Assembly (NCBI GenBank): GCA_019312685.1
Contig: JAFDCR010000177.1
Span: 1-8,711 of the forward strand
Length of the DNA: 8,711 nt
Reading direction: 5' to 3'
Origin: Deltaproteobacteria bacterium
Lineage (GTDB): Bacteria > Desulfobacterota > Desulfobulbia > Desulfobulbales > BM004
The position numbers were made by a program, and so were the translations under genes. How positions within the stretch are numbered: position 1 is the first letter of the stretch; every line of letters starts with the position of its first letter. Positions 1 to 6,400 of the stretch are shown here, piece by piece. The notes under the pieces are model-generated. The model worked only from the letters and a program-made list of their open reading frames with translations, made no database searches and had not been told where the DNA came from.

Positions 1-1855
1 CGTCAACTTTCACTTTAGCAAAGCTGTCATATACATACCGGCTGAAAAATATCGATTTATCTATATAGCCTATACCCCCTGTAGCAGAGAATCTATACGT
101 ATCAGCGTCTTCCAGGTGATCGTATTCCGCTTCGTAACGACCGTATCTGTTCTGGTACTGCAGGGCGGTTTCAAAATTTTTATTCTCGATAAAATTCTCT
201 GCTTCGATACTGAAGCCGAAACCGCTTCCTGCCGGGAGGCTCTTCTGAAGCCTGACCCTGCCTTGGTCATCTTTTTCTCTGAGGGTGTAATTAATGCTGG
301 TGGAGATATCATTGCCGAAATATATGTGCAGGCCCAGGAATATCTCTCTTTCCGTAGTTGTATTTCTTGCTTCATTCCCAATGACAAAAAATGTCATATT
401 GTCGGTCAGGGCTTTACTGTATGAAAGGAAGATGTTTGTAGTATCATCGCCAACATGCATTTCCGCGGTCGAATAACCCAATGCCACAGTACCAGCATGT
501 CTTGTACTGTATCCTGCCCCACAGCTGAATTCCAGGTTGGGCTTGTTGTCATTTGGTGTAAGAGTAAGATTGGCATATTCCCTTGAGTTATATCTCAGGG
601 AAGCCCTTACGTTTATGTTTCTGGTTTGAAATGAATAGCCCAGAAAACCGCTCAGGCCGGATTCCCCTTCTGAGTTGCTCAGGGCGAGGGCCGCGTCCAA
701 GGTTCCCAGTTCTGCTAAGAGGATTGAACCGGTGGGGCCGATATTTATTAGATTTTCCGAGGCTTCGGCTGTATATCCTAAAGTGATATTATTACTCAGA
801 GCGTAGTTGTGGAAACCAAGGAATGTTGCATCTGCATAGGAAAAATTCTTTTCCCCGAAATCCTCCCGTTGAAAACCTATGCTGTAACTGTATTCATGGA
901 ATCCCTTTTTTAGCAGCCTGTTTGTATAATAGTACGGTGTTGATATCATCCTTTCCCGGCCAAAGGCATCTTTAATAATAATGTTTGTACTTCCAAGACC
1001 CACGGTGGCAGGAACATCCGTAAACTGGAACTCTCCGGGAGAAAGCCTTTCCTTTCGTACCAGGAAACCGTTCATATAAACTTCTATGTCTGAAGGTGTT
1101 TCAAGAATACCGCTCAGGTTAAGCGAAGGATACTGTATAAGGTACGGATCAATGGCAAAGTTTTTCGACAGGTTGATGCCTCCTAAAACCTGCCTTGAGC
1201 CCAATGGCCCTGACAGGGCAGAAAAGTCGCCTACAATTACAGTTCTCAATTTCTCTCTATCATTGTAGGTTATGCTTGTCATCAATCGTTTGAAACTGTC
1301 CGAATCATCGGAATCCGTATAAGAAAAAGTTGAGAGGCCGAGATAATCGCCGATACTGATGCCGAGTTCACCCGACATGTCAAAAAAGGACTCTTCCAAT
1401 GAACTGGAAGTATGATTGACGGCGTAATTCAGGAATGCGGAACCGTTTTTTGGATAAATGATTTCATGAGGCGGTTCGTATGAACTTCCAATGAACTGTT
1501 TTTTAAACAAAGAGGGGGCTGCAGTCACGATCAGGGTAACTTCCTTTTCCTCAATGTGGAAGTTAAGACCTGAAATTGTACTCAAGGCCACATATATATC
1601 CCGATCAAAGCTGATATCCCGACCCAAATCCTCATGAAGCCCAAACCCGTCTAGGTCGCTTCTTTTTATCCATACATCGTTGTCAGGCGCCAGGACCAGG
1701 AAGAATATTCCTTGGTCTTCCTGGTTTAAAACCAGTTTAAGAACTGCTGACTCCTGTGAGAGGGCTGTTTTGGAAGCTAGGCCGGGAGAAAAAATCAAGA
1801 TTCCCAGAAAAATACTAAGGGCGGCACATCTCCTTGGAAATATTAATTTCATCAT
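1..1855 (-). CDS. Archaic (Csu-like) chaperone-usher pilus outer-membrane usher, FimD/PapC superfamily, 3' end outside window
   Basis: Outer-membrane assembly platform that receives chaperone-pilin complexes, polymerises the pilins and secretes the fibre. The frame stays open for 618 codons and runs off the left edge; ushers are usually about 800 residues, so the C-terminal part is missing. Residues 1 to about 33 form a signal peptide with an Arg-Arg then hydrophobic run ending near GLA or LSQ. An N-terminal periplasmic domain follows (about 35-115). The barrel starts near 140, with the usher signature VGDFSALSGPLGSRQVLGG at 208-226 and YPSLNLSG at 242-249. The plug lies around 253-308 (SDIEVYMNGF, then PGEFQFTDVP and DAFGRE). 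Later strands alternate polar and hydrophobic residues as in a beta-barrel. Two adjacent ATGs (1855 and 1852) are possible starts. The start lies inside the chaperone gene, giving a 41-bp overlap and probable translational coupling. The motif style fits archaic ushers paired with SCPU pilins. Confidence 0.93.
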   Translation of the reverse strand, partial: MMKLIFPRRCAALSIFLGILIFSPGLASKTALSQESAVLKLVLNQEDQGIFFLVLAPDNDVWIKRSDLDGFGLHEDLGRDISFDRDIYVALSTISGLNFHIEEKEVTLIVTAAPSLFKKQFIGSSYEPPHEIIYPKNGSAFLNYAVNHTSSSLEESFFDMSGELGISIGDYLGLSTFSYTDSDDSDSFKRLMTSITYNDREKLRTVIVGDFSALSGPLGSRQVLGGINLSKNFAIDPYLIQYPSLNLSGILETPSDIEVYMNGFLVRKERLSPGEFQFTDVPATVGLGSTNIIIKDAFGRERMISTPYYYTNRLLKKGFHEYSYSIGFQREDFGEKNFSYADATFLGFHNYALSNNITLGYTAEASENLINIGPTGSILLAELGTLDAALALSNSEGESGLSGFLGYSFQTRNINVRASLRYNSREYANLTLTPNDNKPNLEFSCGAGYSTRHAGTVALGYSTAEMHVGDDTTNIFLSYSKALTDNMTFFVIGNEARNTTTEREIFLGLHIYFGNDISTSINYTLREKDDQGRVRLQKSLPAGSGFGFSIEAENFIENKNFETALQYQNRYGRYEAEYDHLEDADTYRFSATGGIGYIDKSIFFSRYVYDSFAKVKVD

Positions 1856-2579
1856 CTATCGAGTGCCTGTCGGTATCAATATTGATTTCAAGGGTTGCAG
1901 CATCAGGACAGGCATCCGCAGGCATTTTAATCTCAAAACCCTTTGAAACGTTTCCGTGCAGATAGCCGCCGCCTGTCTCGGTTGTAAAAACTTCTTTGCC
2001 TGCGTAGTTTTTTCCCGTTACGCTGATTTTCCTTATAACAAAATGGATGTTGCCTTCATTATTTACCGTGAGGGCAAGAGTTCCATTCTGCAGCTCCGCC
2101 CGGACCAGGCTGCCTTTTATTTCCTCCTCAAGCGGCTTTATAAAAATCGGCACTCCGATCTTCATAAGGATTCTTACAACAGCTGCACCATCCGCCTGCG
2201 CAGCGGGGATCTCTTCCAAATACAGTCTATATGTTTTTTCATGCCTGGCGGGTGGTATTTTTGTCCCTAGTCTGACAATTTTCTCTTCACCTCCCTGAAT
2301 CTTAAATATTTTTGGGAAAAATATTATGTCTTCGGTGGGCGAATAGACATCCTTGCCTGTTTCATCCTGCTGCCAACTGAACGTTTTGAGCTGCAGGGTC
2401 AGATCCTCTGCAGATTCGTTCGTTATAGTGAGTATGGCGGTTTGGGTCCTGTTGTCAAAAAAGATCCTGACAGGGGATATTGTAAAATCTGCCGCCGCAC
2501 TTTTTTGCCCCCAGAGGGGAGGAGAAATGAAGCAGAAAATAAAAAATGCAAGAAAATATTTGGACATATATTTCAGCAT
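1815..2579 (-). CDS. Periplasmic pilus assembly chaperone, PapD-like, archaic type
   Basis: Binds pilin subunits in the periplasm by donor-strand complementation and delivers them to the usher. The protein has 254 residues, the normal size for the family. Residues 1 to about 29 form a signal peptide (hydrophobic LAFFIFCFISPPLWG, cleavage probably near SAAA). Domain 1 begins with DFTISPVRIFFDN (31-43) and carries the PapD-type features FFPKIFKIQGGEEKIVRL (87-104), TYRLYLEEIP (116-125) and IGVPIFIKP at the domain boundary (141-149). Domain 2 is a second beta-sandwich (about 155-235). C16, C224 and C252 are its only cysteines; C16 is in the signal peptide. The start has no strong ribosome binding site, and an in-frame ATG four codons later (2567) is an alternative. 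The gene follows a terminator and overlaps the usher gene, so chaperone and usher should be made together. The family call is firm; the archaic assignment rests on the SCPU pilin and usher next door. Confidence 0.93.
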   Translation of the reverse strand: MLKYMSKYFLAFFIFCFISPPLWGQKSAAADFTISPVRIFFDNRTQTAILTITNESAEDLTLQLKTFSWQQDETGKDVYSPTEDIIFFPKIFKIQGGEEKIVRLGTKIPPARHEKTYRLYLEEIPAAQADGAAVVRILMKIGVPIFIKPLEEEIKGSLVRAELQNGTLALTVNNEGNIHFVIRKISVTGKNYAGKEVFTTETGGGYLHGNVSKGFEIKMPADACPDAATLEINIDTDRHSIDDEINISKEMCRP

Positions 2580-2585
2580 AATAAG

Positions 2586-2614
2586 TATATAGCTGGCCTG
2601 AGACAGGAATTCAA
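2586..2614 (-). promoter_or_regulatory. Possible weak promoter in front of the chaperone gene
   Basis: On the minus strand TTGAAT (2609-2614) is followed after 17 bp by TATATA (2586-2591), or after 19 bp by TATACT (2584-2589). It sits just downstream of the terminator at 2645-2680, where a promoter could restore chaperone and usher expression. The -10 is so close to the ATG at 2579 that the transcript would be nearly leaderless, or would favour the ATG at 2567. This is a consensus match only. Confidence 0.25.
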
Positions 2615-2644
2615 TAATAAATCCGTAAATAGGCGGGGGGGCGC

Positions 2645-2680
2645 ATAAAAATAAAAAGGGGCATCTGGTAAATGCCCCTC
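2645..2680 (-). terminator. Intrinsic terminator between pilin and chaperone genes
   Basis: Read on the minus strand, an 8-bp stem, AGGGGCAT paired with ATGCCCCT (2672-2679 with 2657-2664), closes a 7-nt loop and is followed at once by a U-rich tract, TTTTTATTTTTAT (2645-2657). This is a textbook rho-independent terminator in the direction of the pilus operon, 65 bp after the pilin stop codon. It would make the pilin transcript much more abundant than the chaperone-usher part, matching the need for many pilins per usher. Confidence 0.88.
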
Positions 2681-2743
2681 TTCACAATGTTGAAGTAAAT
2701 AACCGGGTCTTGCGGAAGGATTTATCTTAATCCCGGGAGTGTA

Positions 2744-3217
2744 TTAATAATCAATAGTAAAGGTAACGTTCTCAGAATAGGCGCCTGCCGGGACATCCTG
2801 TGCCTTTGGAATCAAGCCGTAGATGTCAATCGTCTGGACGGCATTTGTGGTACTGGCGACAGGAGCACTGGCCGCATCAGCCAACTCCGTTGTGTAGGTA
2901 TTGTCGGGGTAGAGTTGATAAGCCAGGGAATTCGAACCATCGCTCATGTTGCCTGTTCTGGCAAAGTAGGCATCATAATTTACGCCTTTTGTACAGCGAA
3001 AGTTGGCCTGCCCCACGCCGTCGATGTCGTCTGCAGAGTCATCTGTCGGATCATAGGTGCCAAAATTTACATCGTTTACACTGGTAATTCTACAAGTCGC
3101 GCTCACATTTGCCGAGACAACTATAGTACTTGTTTCTGTGAATGCCATGGCTGAAGCAGCAGTCATTGTTACGGCTAAAATTACTATTCCTATTAATTTT
3201 TTCATTATCTCACCCAT
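2744..3217 (-). CDS. Spore coat protein U (SCPU) domain pilin, CsuA/B-like major pilus subunit
   Basis: Probable structural subunit of the surface pilus, exported to the periplasm and polymerised by donor-strand exchange. The protein has 157 residues. A signal peptide starts at MKKLIGIVILAV (from residue 5) and should be cleaved after AMA (residue 25). The mature protein opens with an alternating donor-strand-like segment, TSTIVVSANVSATC (29-42). C42 and C75 are its only cysteines and probably form the disulfide usual for this family. The SCPU hallmarks are NFGTYDP (51-57), FRCTKG (73-78), the late IYGLIPKAQDVPAGAYS (132-148) and the C-terminal strand VTFTIDY. The start at 3217 has an AAAGGAG ribosome binding site 9 nt upstream; an ATG at 3205 gives a shorter signal peptide with a weaker site. 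It lies 69 bp after the HD-GYP gene and is followed by a strong terminator. It is the only pilin visible here. Confidence 0.9.
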   Translation of the reverse strand: MGEIMKKLIGIVILAVTMTAASAMAFTETSTIVVSANVSATCRITSVNDVNFGTYDPTDDSADDIDGVGQANFRCTKGVNYDAYFARTGNMSDGSNSLAYQLYPDNTYTTELADAASAPVASTTNAVQTIDIYGLIPKAQDVPAGAYSENVTFTIDY

Positions 3218-3226
3218 TCCTCGTGT

Positions 3227-3233
3227 CTCCTTT
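3227..3233 (-). promoter_or_regulatory. Ribosome binding site of the pilin gene
   Basis: AAAGGAG on the minus strand, 9 nt before the ATG at 3217. It is the strongest ribosome binding site among the visible starts in the window. It supports 3217 over the internal ATG at 3205 and fits a highly expressed structural protein. Confidence 0.7.
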
Positions 3234-3273
3234 CTTAGTTTATTAATGGTTTTAATAGGTTAGAACGCCTCTC

Positions 3274-3300
3274 TGATTCCCGGGAATCAATTAAATTGAT
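3274..3300. repeat. Two overlapping palindromes between the HD-GYP and pilin genes
   Basis: TGATTCCCGGGAATCA (3274-3289) is a perfect 16-bp palindrome. ATCAATTAAATTGAT (3286-3300) is a 15-bp palindrome with 7-bp arms around one central base. They share the four bases 3286-3289. They cover the stop codon and last codons of the HD-GYP gene, about 60-80 bp before the pilin start. There is no T-tract and no loop, so this is not an intrinsic terminator. A protein binding site controlling the pilin gene is possible; no bound protein is known. Confidence 0.45.
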
Positions 3301-4405
3301 ATTTCCTCTTGGTAAAAAGATCTTCAGCTGCGTCCACAACATCCGGGTCGTAGAGGATCCCCCTGTTTATGGTAATCTCCTTCAAGGCTTCATCAATCCC
3401 GAGCGCGGGACGATAAGGCCGATGAGAGGACATGGCTTCAATTACATCAGCAACACCTATAATTCTGGCCTCCAGAAGAATTTCGTCTTTCTTGAGGTTA
3501 TATGGATAACCGGACCCGTCAATTCGCTCATGATGCTGCAGTACAATATCATCAACCGGCCAGTTGAAATCTATTCCCTTTAATATTTCGTATCCCGTCT
3601 GTGGATGCTGTTTTATCAAGGAAAACTCAGGTTCACTGAGTTTTCCGGGCTTGCTTAATATCTCTGCAGGAACAGAAATTTTGCCCAGATCATGAATAAC
3701 ACCCGCCATACGAATACCTTCTATTTCCTCTTTAGACAATCCCATTGCAAGTGCAATAGACCTTGCTACTTCTGTTGTACGGCGCTGATGACCTGCAGTA
3801 TAGGCGTCTCTTGTCTCAACAGTCCTGGATATTGCCTGAATTGTACAGGCTAGGTTCCTCCGCAGCATTTTCATACTGTCACGCAACTCATTTTCAACCT
3901 GCTTCTGTTCGGTAATATCCTTAAAAATCTTAGCCACGACAGAGGGTTTTCCATTATTATCCCAAGAGACAACCCTGGCATTGCACTCAAAATACTTATC
4001 CGCACCACCCCTGGATATCGTCTTTAGTGAATGACATTTAACAGTATTGACGTTGCGCAAGGCATGCCGGGTCATACATGACGACCCATCAAGACAGAGT
4101 TCCTTTCCGCCATATAGAGCTTCACAGCAGTATTTCCCTTCAATGTCCAGACCAAATATCTCCTTTGCCTTTTCATTGGCCCACAAAATTCTTAAACTCC
4201 TGTCAACCAGGGTAATATGGGCATCAATCGAATCCAGCGTTGCCCGGTATTTTGCTTCACACCTTAAAAGAGATTCCTGGGAAACGAGTTCGGCCTGCAG
4301 CTTCTCCTGTTCAAGCAGTTCAATCCGCTTAAACAATTCACTCTTTGTCACTTTGCCGCTCCCAGCATAACTTGCCGGTGACCCATTTATGGTTGCTTTC
4401 ATCAT
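3287..4405 (-). CDS. PAS / HD-GYP domain protein, probable cyclic-di-GMP phosphodiesterase
   Basis: Cytoplasmic signalling enzyme of 372 residues, predicted to hydrolyse cyclic-di-GMP. No membrane segment is visible. A short coiled coil (about 22-45) leads to a PAS sensor domain (about 50-167), ending in the PAC-like FKDITEQKQ. The HD-GYP domain (about 180-365) is complete: H206, the HD pair H238-D239 in VIHDLGK, H267 in KQHPQTGYEIL, and HHERIDGSGYP (291-301) carrying the GYP triad. The following ARIIGVADVIEAMSSHRPYRP is also typical, so all metal and substrate motifs are present. The PAS domain holds clustered cysteines (C93, C94, C104, C110, then C124 and C141), a pattern met in PAS domains of anaerobic Deltaproteobacteria that might sense redox state or hold a cofactor. 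Two adjacent ATGs (4405, 4402) are possible starts; the ribosome binding site is weak. It lies 34 bp after the MerR-cyclase gene and 69 bp before the pilin gene, so probably one operon. Confidence 0.93.
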   Translation of the reverse strand: MMKATINGSPASYAGSGKVTKSELFKRIELLEQEKLQAELVSQESLLRCEAKYRATLDSIDAHITLVDRSLRILWANEKAKEIFGLDIEGKYCCEALYGGKELCLDGSSCMTRHALRNVNTVKCHSLKTISRGGADKYFECNARVVSWDNNGKPSVVAKIFKDITEQKQVENELRDSMKMLRRNLACTIQAISRTVETRDAYTAGHQRRTTEVARSIALAMGLSKEEIEGIRMAGVIHDLGKISVPAEILSKPGKLSEPEFSLIKQHPQTGYEILKGIDFNWPVDDIVLQHHERIDGSGYPYNLKKDEILLEARIIGVADVIEAMSSHRPYRPALGIDEALKEITINRGILYDPDVVDAAEDLFTKRKYQFN

Positions 4406-4439
4406 AGTTTATCTCTTTCTTCAGTTATTATTATTTTGC

Positions 4440-6011
4440 TTAATGATTCTGTATTCCGTGGTTGAGATTAACTCTTTCCTTAATCTCTGTTATCGGAAGT
4501 CCGGCAATAGCCGAGAAATGGCTAAAGTGCGGATTTTCTTCAGTTATAATATCGCTTATCCTTGAAAAGGAATTCCGAATAAAGATTTTCCGATCCTGAT
4601 TTACCTGATGCACACCAAAACGAATCATATTCCTTTCTTCCTGCGAAAGACGGCTGATAAGATTTTTTGTGGTCCATATTTCCCCGTTCCGGGCAAAATC
4701 CGAAAGCCGGCCGGCTATGTTGATGGTATCGCCAAGGGCGGTGAATTCAATATTGCTGGCTGATTGAATGGTGCCGAAAAATTCCTGGCCTTCATTTATG
4801 CCTGTATTCAGAAAAAGTTCATTATCCCATCCTTTTCTTAATCTCCACTTATTGCTCAATTCCTTCATAGTTTCACGTATTTCCAATGCACAGTTAACAG
4901 CATTTATCAAGTAATTAGAGCCCGGCTTTTCAATGAAATAATAGAGCATACCGTCACCGGCATGCTTACCGTAAATACCGTTGAATTTCTCAAAACTGGG
5001 CGATACTGACTGCCAAAGTTCATTAATCAACTCAAAATATTCACCCGGAAGCAGTTCAGCACTGATTTTGGTTGAATTCTGAAGATCAGCGATAAGCACA
5101 CAGAGAGGCACCAGTGAAGGCATTCTGTTTTTCAGGAGATCGTTAATCACCCTGCCACGCTGGGAGAGCATATTCAACAAGGCTGTATTTATACTGTCAG
5201 TCGGGACATAAACAAAAAAGGTACCTTCACGAAAAGACATGGAATGCACCCAGTAGGTTTCCTTGGATCCGTCTGACTTTATTAATGATACCGGCATGTT
5301 GTAAATATTCTCTTTAGCGGCCGAAACCCTCTGTTCAAACAGCTCGGAAAGTATCATTGCGTCATTATGACTAATCCCCCTATACATACTTGCCAAAGAC
5401 TCGGAGTCGATCCCCTTCTGTAGAATTGTCAAATGAAGTAGAACGGTCTCCTTCCAGGTACGCACTTCACTCCGCAGCTCATCACTAAGCAGCAGGCGGA
5501 ATATATTCCTTGACTCAAGGTCAAATATATCACTGATATTACTATTAAAAATATATTCTTCTGCTGGTTTGTTTATCCATTCAATTTCAAAATTATGATT
5601 TACCAGATATGCGGGCGAGGAGATGTCAGAAATGGTTACCTGGAGCTCGTTGTCAGTAACACGACGTTGTCGCGGGGAGGAAACAAATGTTTCTTTGCTC
5701 CGTCTTTCAATAACCGGAGCTTTAACTTCCTTTTCTCTATCACTTTGGTCAATAGTGGAACTTGTTTTAAATTGCCGGGCTATCTCTTCCATCGAGTGCC
5801 CCTGCTGCTTCAATAGTTTAACCCTTAATATATTGTCTAAGACACTTTCAGGAAAGTAACCGATCTGTTTAATACCTTTCTGATCAGGTCCTGGACGTTT
5901 TACAATGGGTTTAGGTAGAATACCCATCTTAATATAATTATTGAGGGTTGCCCTTGAAATTCCTGTTTTATCGATTATTTCTTTACTTGTTATTAATTTA
6001 ACACCACTCAT
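4440..6011 (-). CDS. MerR-type DNA-binding protein fused to a class III adenylate/guanylate cyclase
   Basis: Soluble one-component protein of 523 residues, numbered from the ATG at 6011. Residues 5-82 are a MerR-type winged helix-turn-helix: TSKEIIDKTGISRATLNNYIK, then a wing, GYFPES, and a helix ending QGHSMEEIARQF. A charged linker follows. Residues about 125-275 look PAS-like (SSPAYLVNHNFEIEWINKPAEEY) and recall the ligand-binding domain of MmyB-type regulators. Residues about 300-490 are a class III cyclase with every catalytic position present: metal-binding D309 (LIADLQNST) and D353 (KHAGDG), adenine-specifying K349 and D428 (FTALGDT), and transition-state N431 and R435 (INIAGR). ATP to cAMP is therefore the likely reaction. 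The 6011 start has AAGGGG 6 nt upstream; an in-frame ATG at 6044 has no ribosome binding site. The gene heads the run leading to the pilus genes and lies behind a repeat-rich promoter region it may bind. I recall no characterised protein with this architecture. Confidence 0.9.
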   Translation of the reverse strand: MSGVKLITSKEIIDKTGISRATLNNYIKMGILPKPIVKRPGPDQKGIKQIGYFPESVLDNILRVKLLKQQGHSMEEIARQFKTSSTIDQSDREKEVKAPVIERRSKETFVSSPRQRRVTDNELQVTISDISSPAYLVNHNFEIEWINKPAEEYIFNSNISDIFDLESRNIFRLLLSDELRSEVRTWKETVLLHLTILQKGIDSESLASMYRGISHNDAMILSELFEQRVSAAKENIYNMPVSLIKSDGSKETYWVHSMSFREGTFFVYVPTDSINTALLNMLSQRGRVINDLLKNRMPSLVPLCVLIADLQNSTKISAELLPGEYFELINELWQSVSPSFEKFNGIYGKHAGDGMLYYFIEKPGSNYLINAVNCALEIRETMKELSNKWRLRKGWDNELFLNTGINEGQEFFGTIQSASNIEFTALGDTINIAGRLSDFARNGEIWTTKNLISRLSQEERNMIRFGVHQVNQDRKIFIRNSFSRISDIITEENPHFSHFSAIAGLPITEIKERVNLNHGIQNH

Positions 6012-6017
6012 CAGGAA

Positions 6018-6039
6018 CCCCTTGTTTAGATTTAAACAA
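6018..6039 (-). promoter_or_regulatory. Inverted repeat next to the ribosome binding site of the MerR-cyclase gene
   Basis: TTGTTTA (6022-6028) and TAAACAA (6033-6039) are perfect 7-bp arms around GATT. On the minus strand the repeat runs straight into the ribosome binding site AAGGGG (6018-6023), so the mRNA could fold a small hairpin touching it. The half-site TGTTTAGA resembles the TGTCTAAA element repeated upstream, so it may be a degenerate operator. Its presence here also argues for the 6011 start rather than 6044. Confidence 0.45.
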
Positions 6040-6046
6040 ACCAACC

Positions 6047-6138
6047 ATTAACTGTCTAAACAAAACATTTATCTGTCTAAATAAGTTCGCGCACAAAAAA
6101 CAAATTAGACAATACAAGTTTTGAATTAGACAGTATAA
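6047..6138. repeat. Nested symmetric array of four TTAGACAGTATAA-like boxes
   Basis: Four copies of an approximately 13-bp element lie in front of the MerR-cyclase gene. Their five-base cores (GACAG or CTGTC; GACAA in the third) are at 6052-6056 and 6073-6077 on the minus strand and at 6108-6112 and 6129-6133 on the plus strand. Spacing within each same-orientation pair is exactly 21 bp, two helical turns. Both the outer pair and the inner pair are symmetric about the same centre, 6092.5. This looks like a multi-dimer operator, and the MerR-cyclase is the obvious candidate ligand. Confidence 0.7.
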
Positions 6139-6158
6139 GATAAATATGCTTTTGTCAA
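6132..6158 (-). promoter_or_regulatory. Predicted promoter of the MerR-cyclase operon
   Basis: On the minus strand a perfect -35 TTGACA (6153-6158) is followed by TATACT (6132-6137), a 5/6 match to the -10, with a 15-bp spacer. The alternative at 17 bp, TACTGT (6130-6135), is a poor -10. MerR-family target promoters typically have abnormal spacers that the regulator corrects by bending DNA. The -10 lies inside a TTAGACAGTATAA box. Transcription would start near 6125, giving a leader of roughly 110 nt that contains three further boxes. Confidence 0.5.
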
Positions 6159-6165
6159 GAAAAAA

Positions 6166-6213
6166 ATTATACAGTACAAAAAAATTATTTTTACATATTT
6201 AAACTGTATAAAA
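6166..6213. repeat. Two further, diverged boxes upstream of the promoter
   Basis: TTATACAGTACAA (6167-6179, plus strand) and its counterpart on the minus strand, TTATACAGTTTAA (6199-6211), match the consensus except for TA in place of GA or TT in place of TA. They face each other on the upstream side of the -35. The plus-strand copy is 41 bp (about four helical turns) from the box covering the -10. Confidence 0.55.
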
Positions 6214-6358
6214 TCAACGATTTAGGTGTTTTACTTTTAGGGAACAAATGCTGTTTATATCTAAAAAAAACATTAAAATATAATTGGTTATATGCTTGAT
6301 CAAAATTTATTGTATATCGATCTTCAATCAGGGACTTACCCCTTACGTGTTTACGAGT
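6214..6358. other. AT-rich spacer without recognisable gene
   Basis: This stretch separates the promoter-proximal boxes from the inverted pair at 6361-6400. I see no box copy, tRNA, terminator hairpin or convincing reading frame. A 70-codon minus-strand frame (6191-6403) crosses it but has no ribosome binding site, starts inside a box and has low-complexity, AT-driven composition. Confidence 0.5.
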
Positions 6359-6360
6359 TA

Positions 6361-6400
6361 TACTGTCTAATTGTAGCTGTCCGCTAGTATTTAGACAGTA
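6361..6400. repeat. Perfect inverted pair of boxes, 10-bp arms, 20-bp spacer
   Basis: TACTGTCTAA (6361-6370) and TTAGACAGTA (6391-6400) are exact reverse complements separated by 20 bp. The spacer holds a third, partial copy, GCTGTCCGC (6377-6385), near the centre. These arms are among the closest copies to the consensus, and lie about 200 bp upstream of the predicted MerR-cyclase -35. A distant high-affinity operator that loops to the promoter array, or a site for another transcription unit, would fit. Confidence 0.65.

Noticed and set aside
2635..2641. Seven-base G tract as a phase-variation switch
   Set aside because: It is non-coding, short, and not placed between promoter elements; a slippage role would be speculation.
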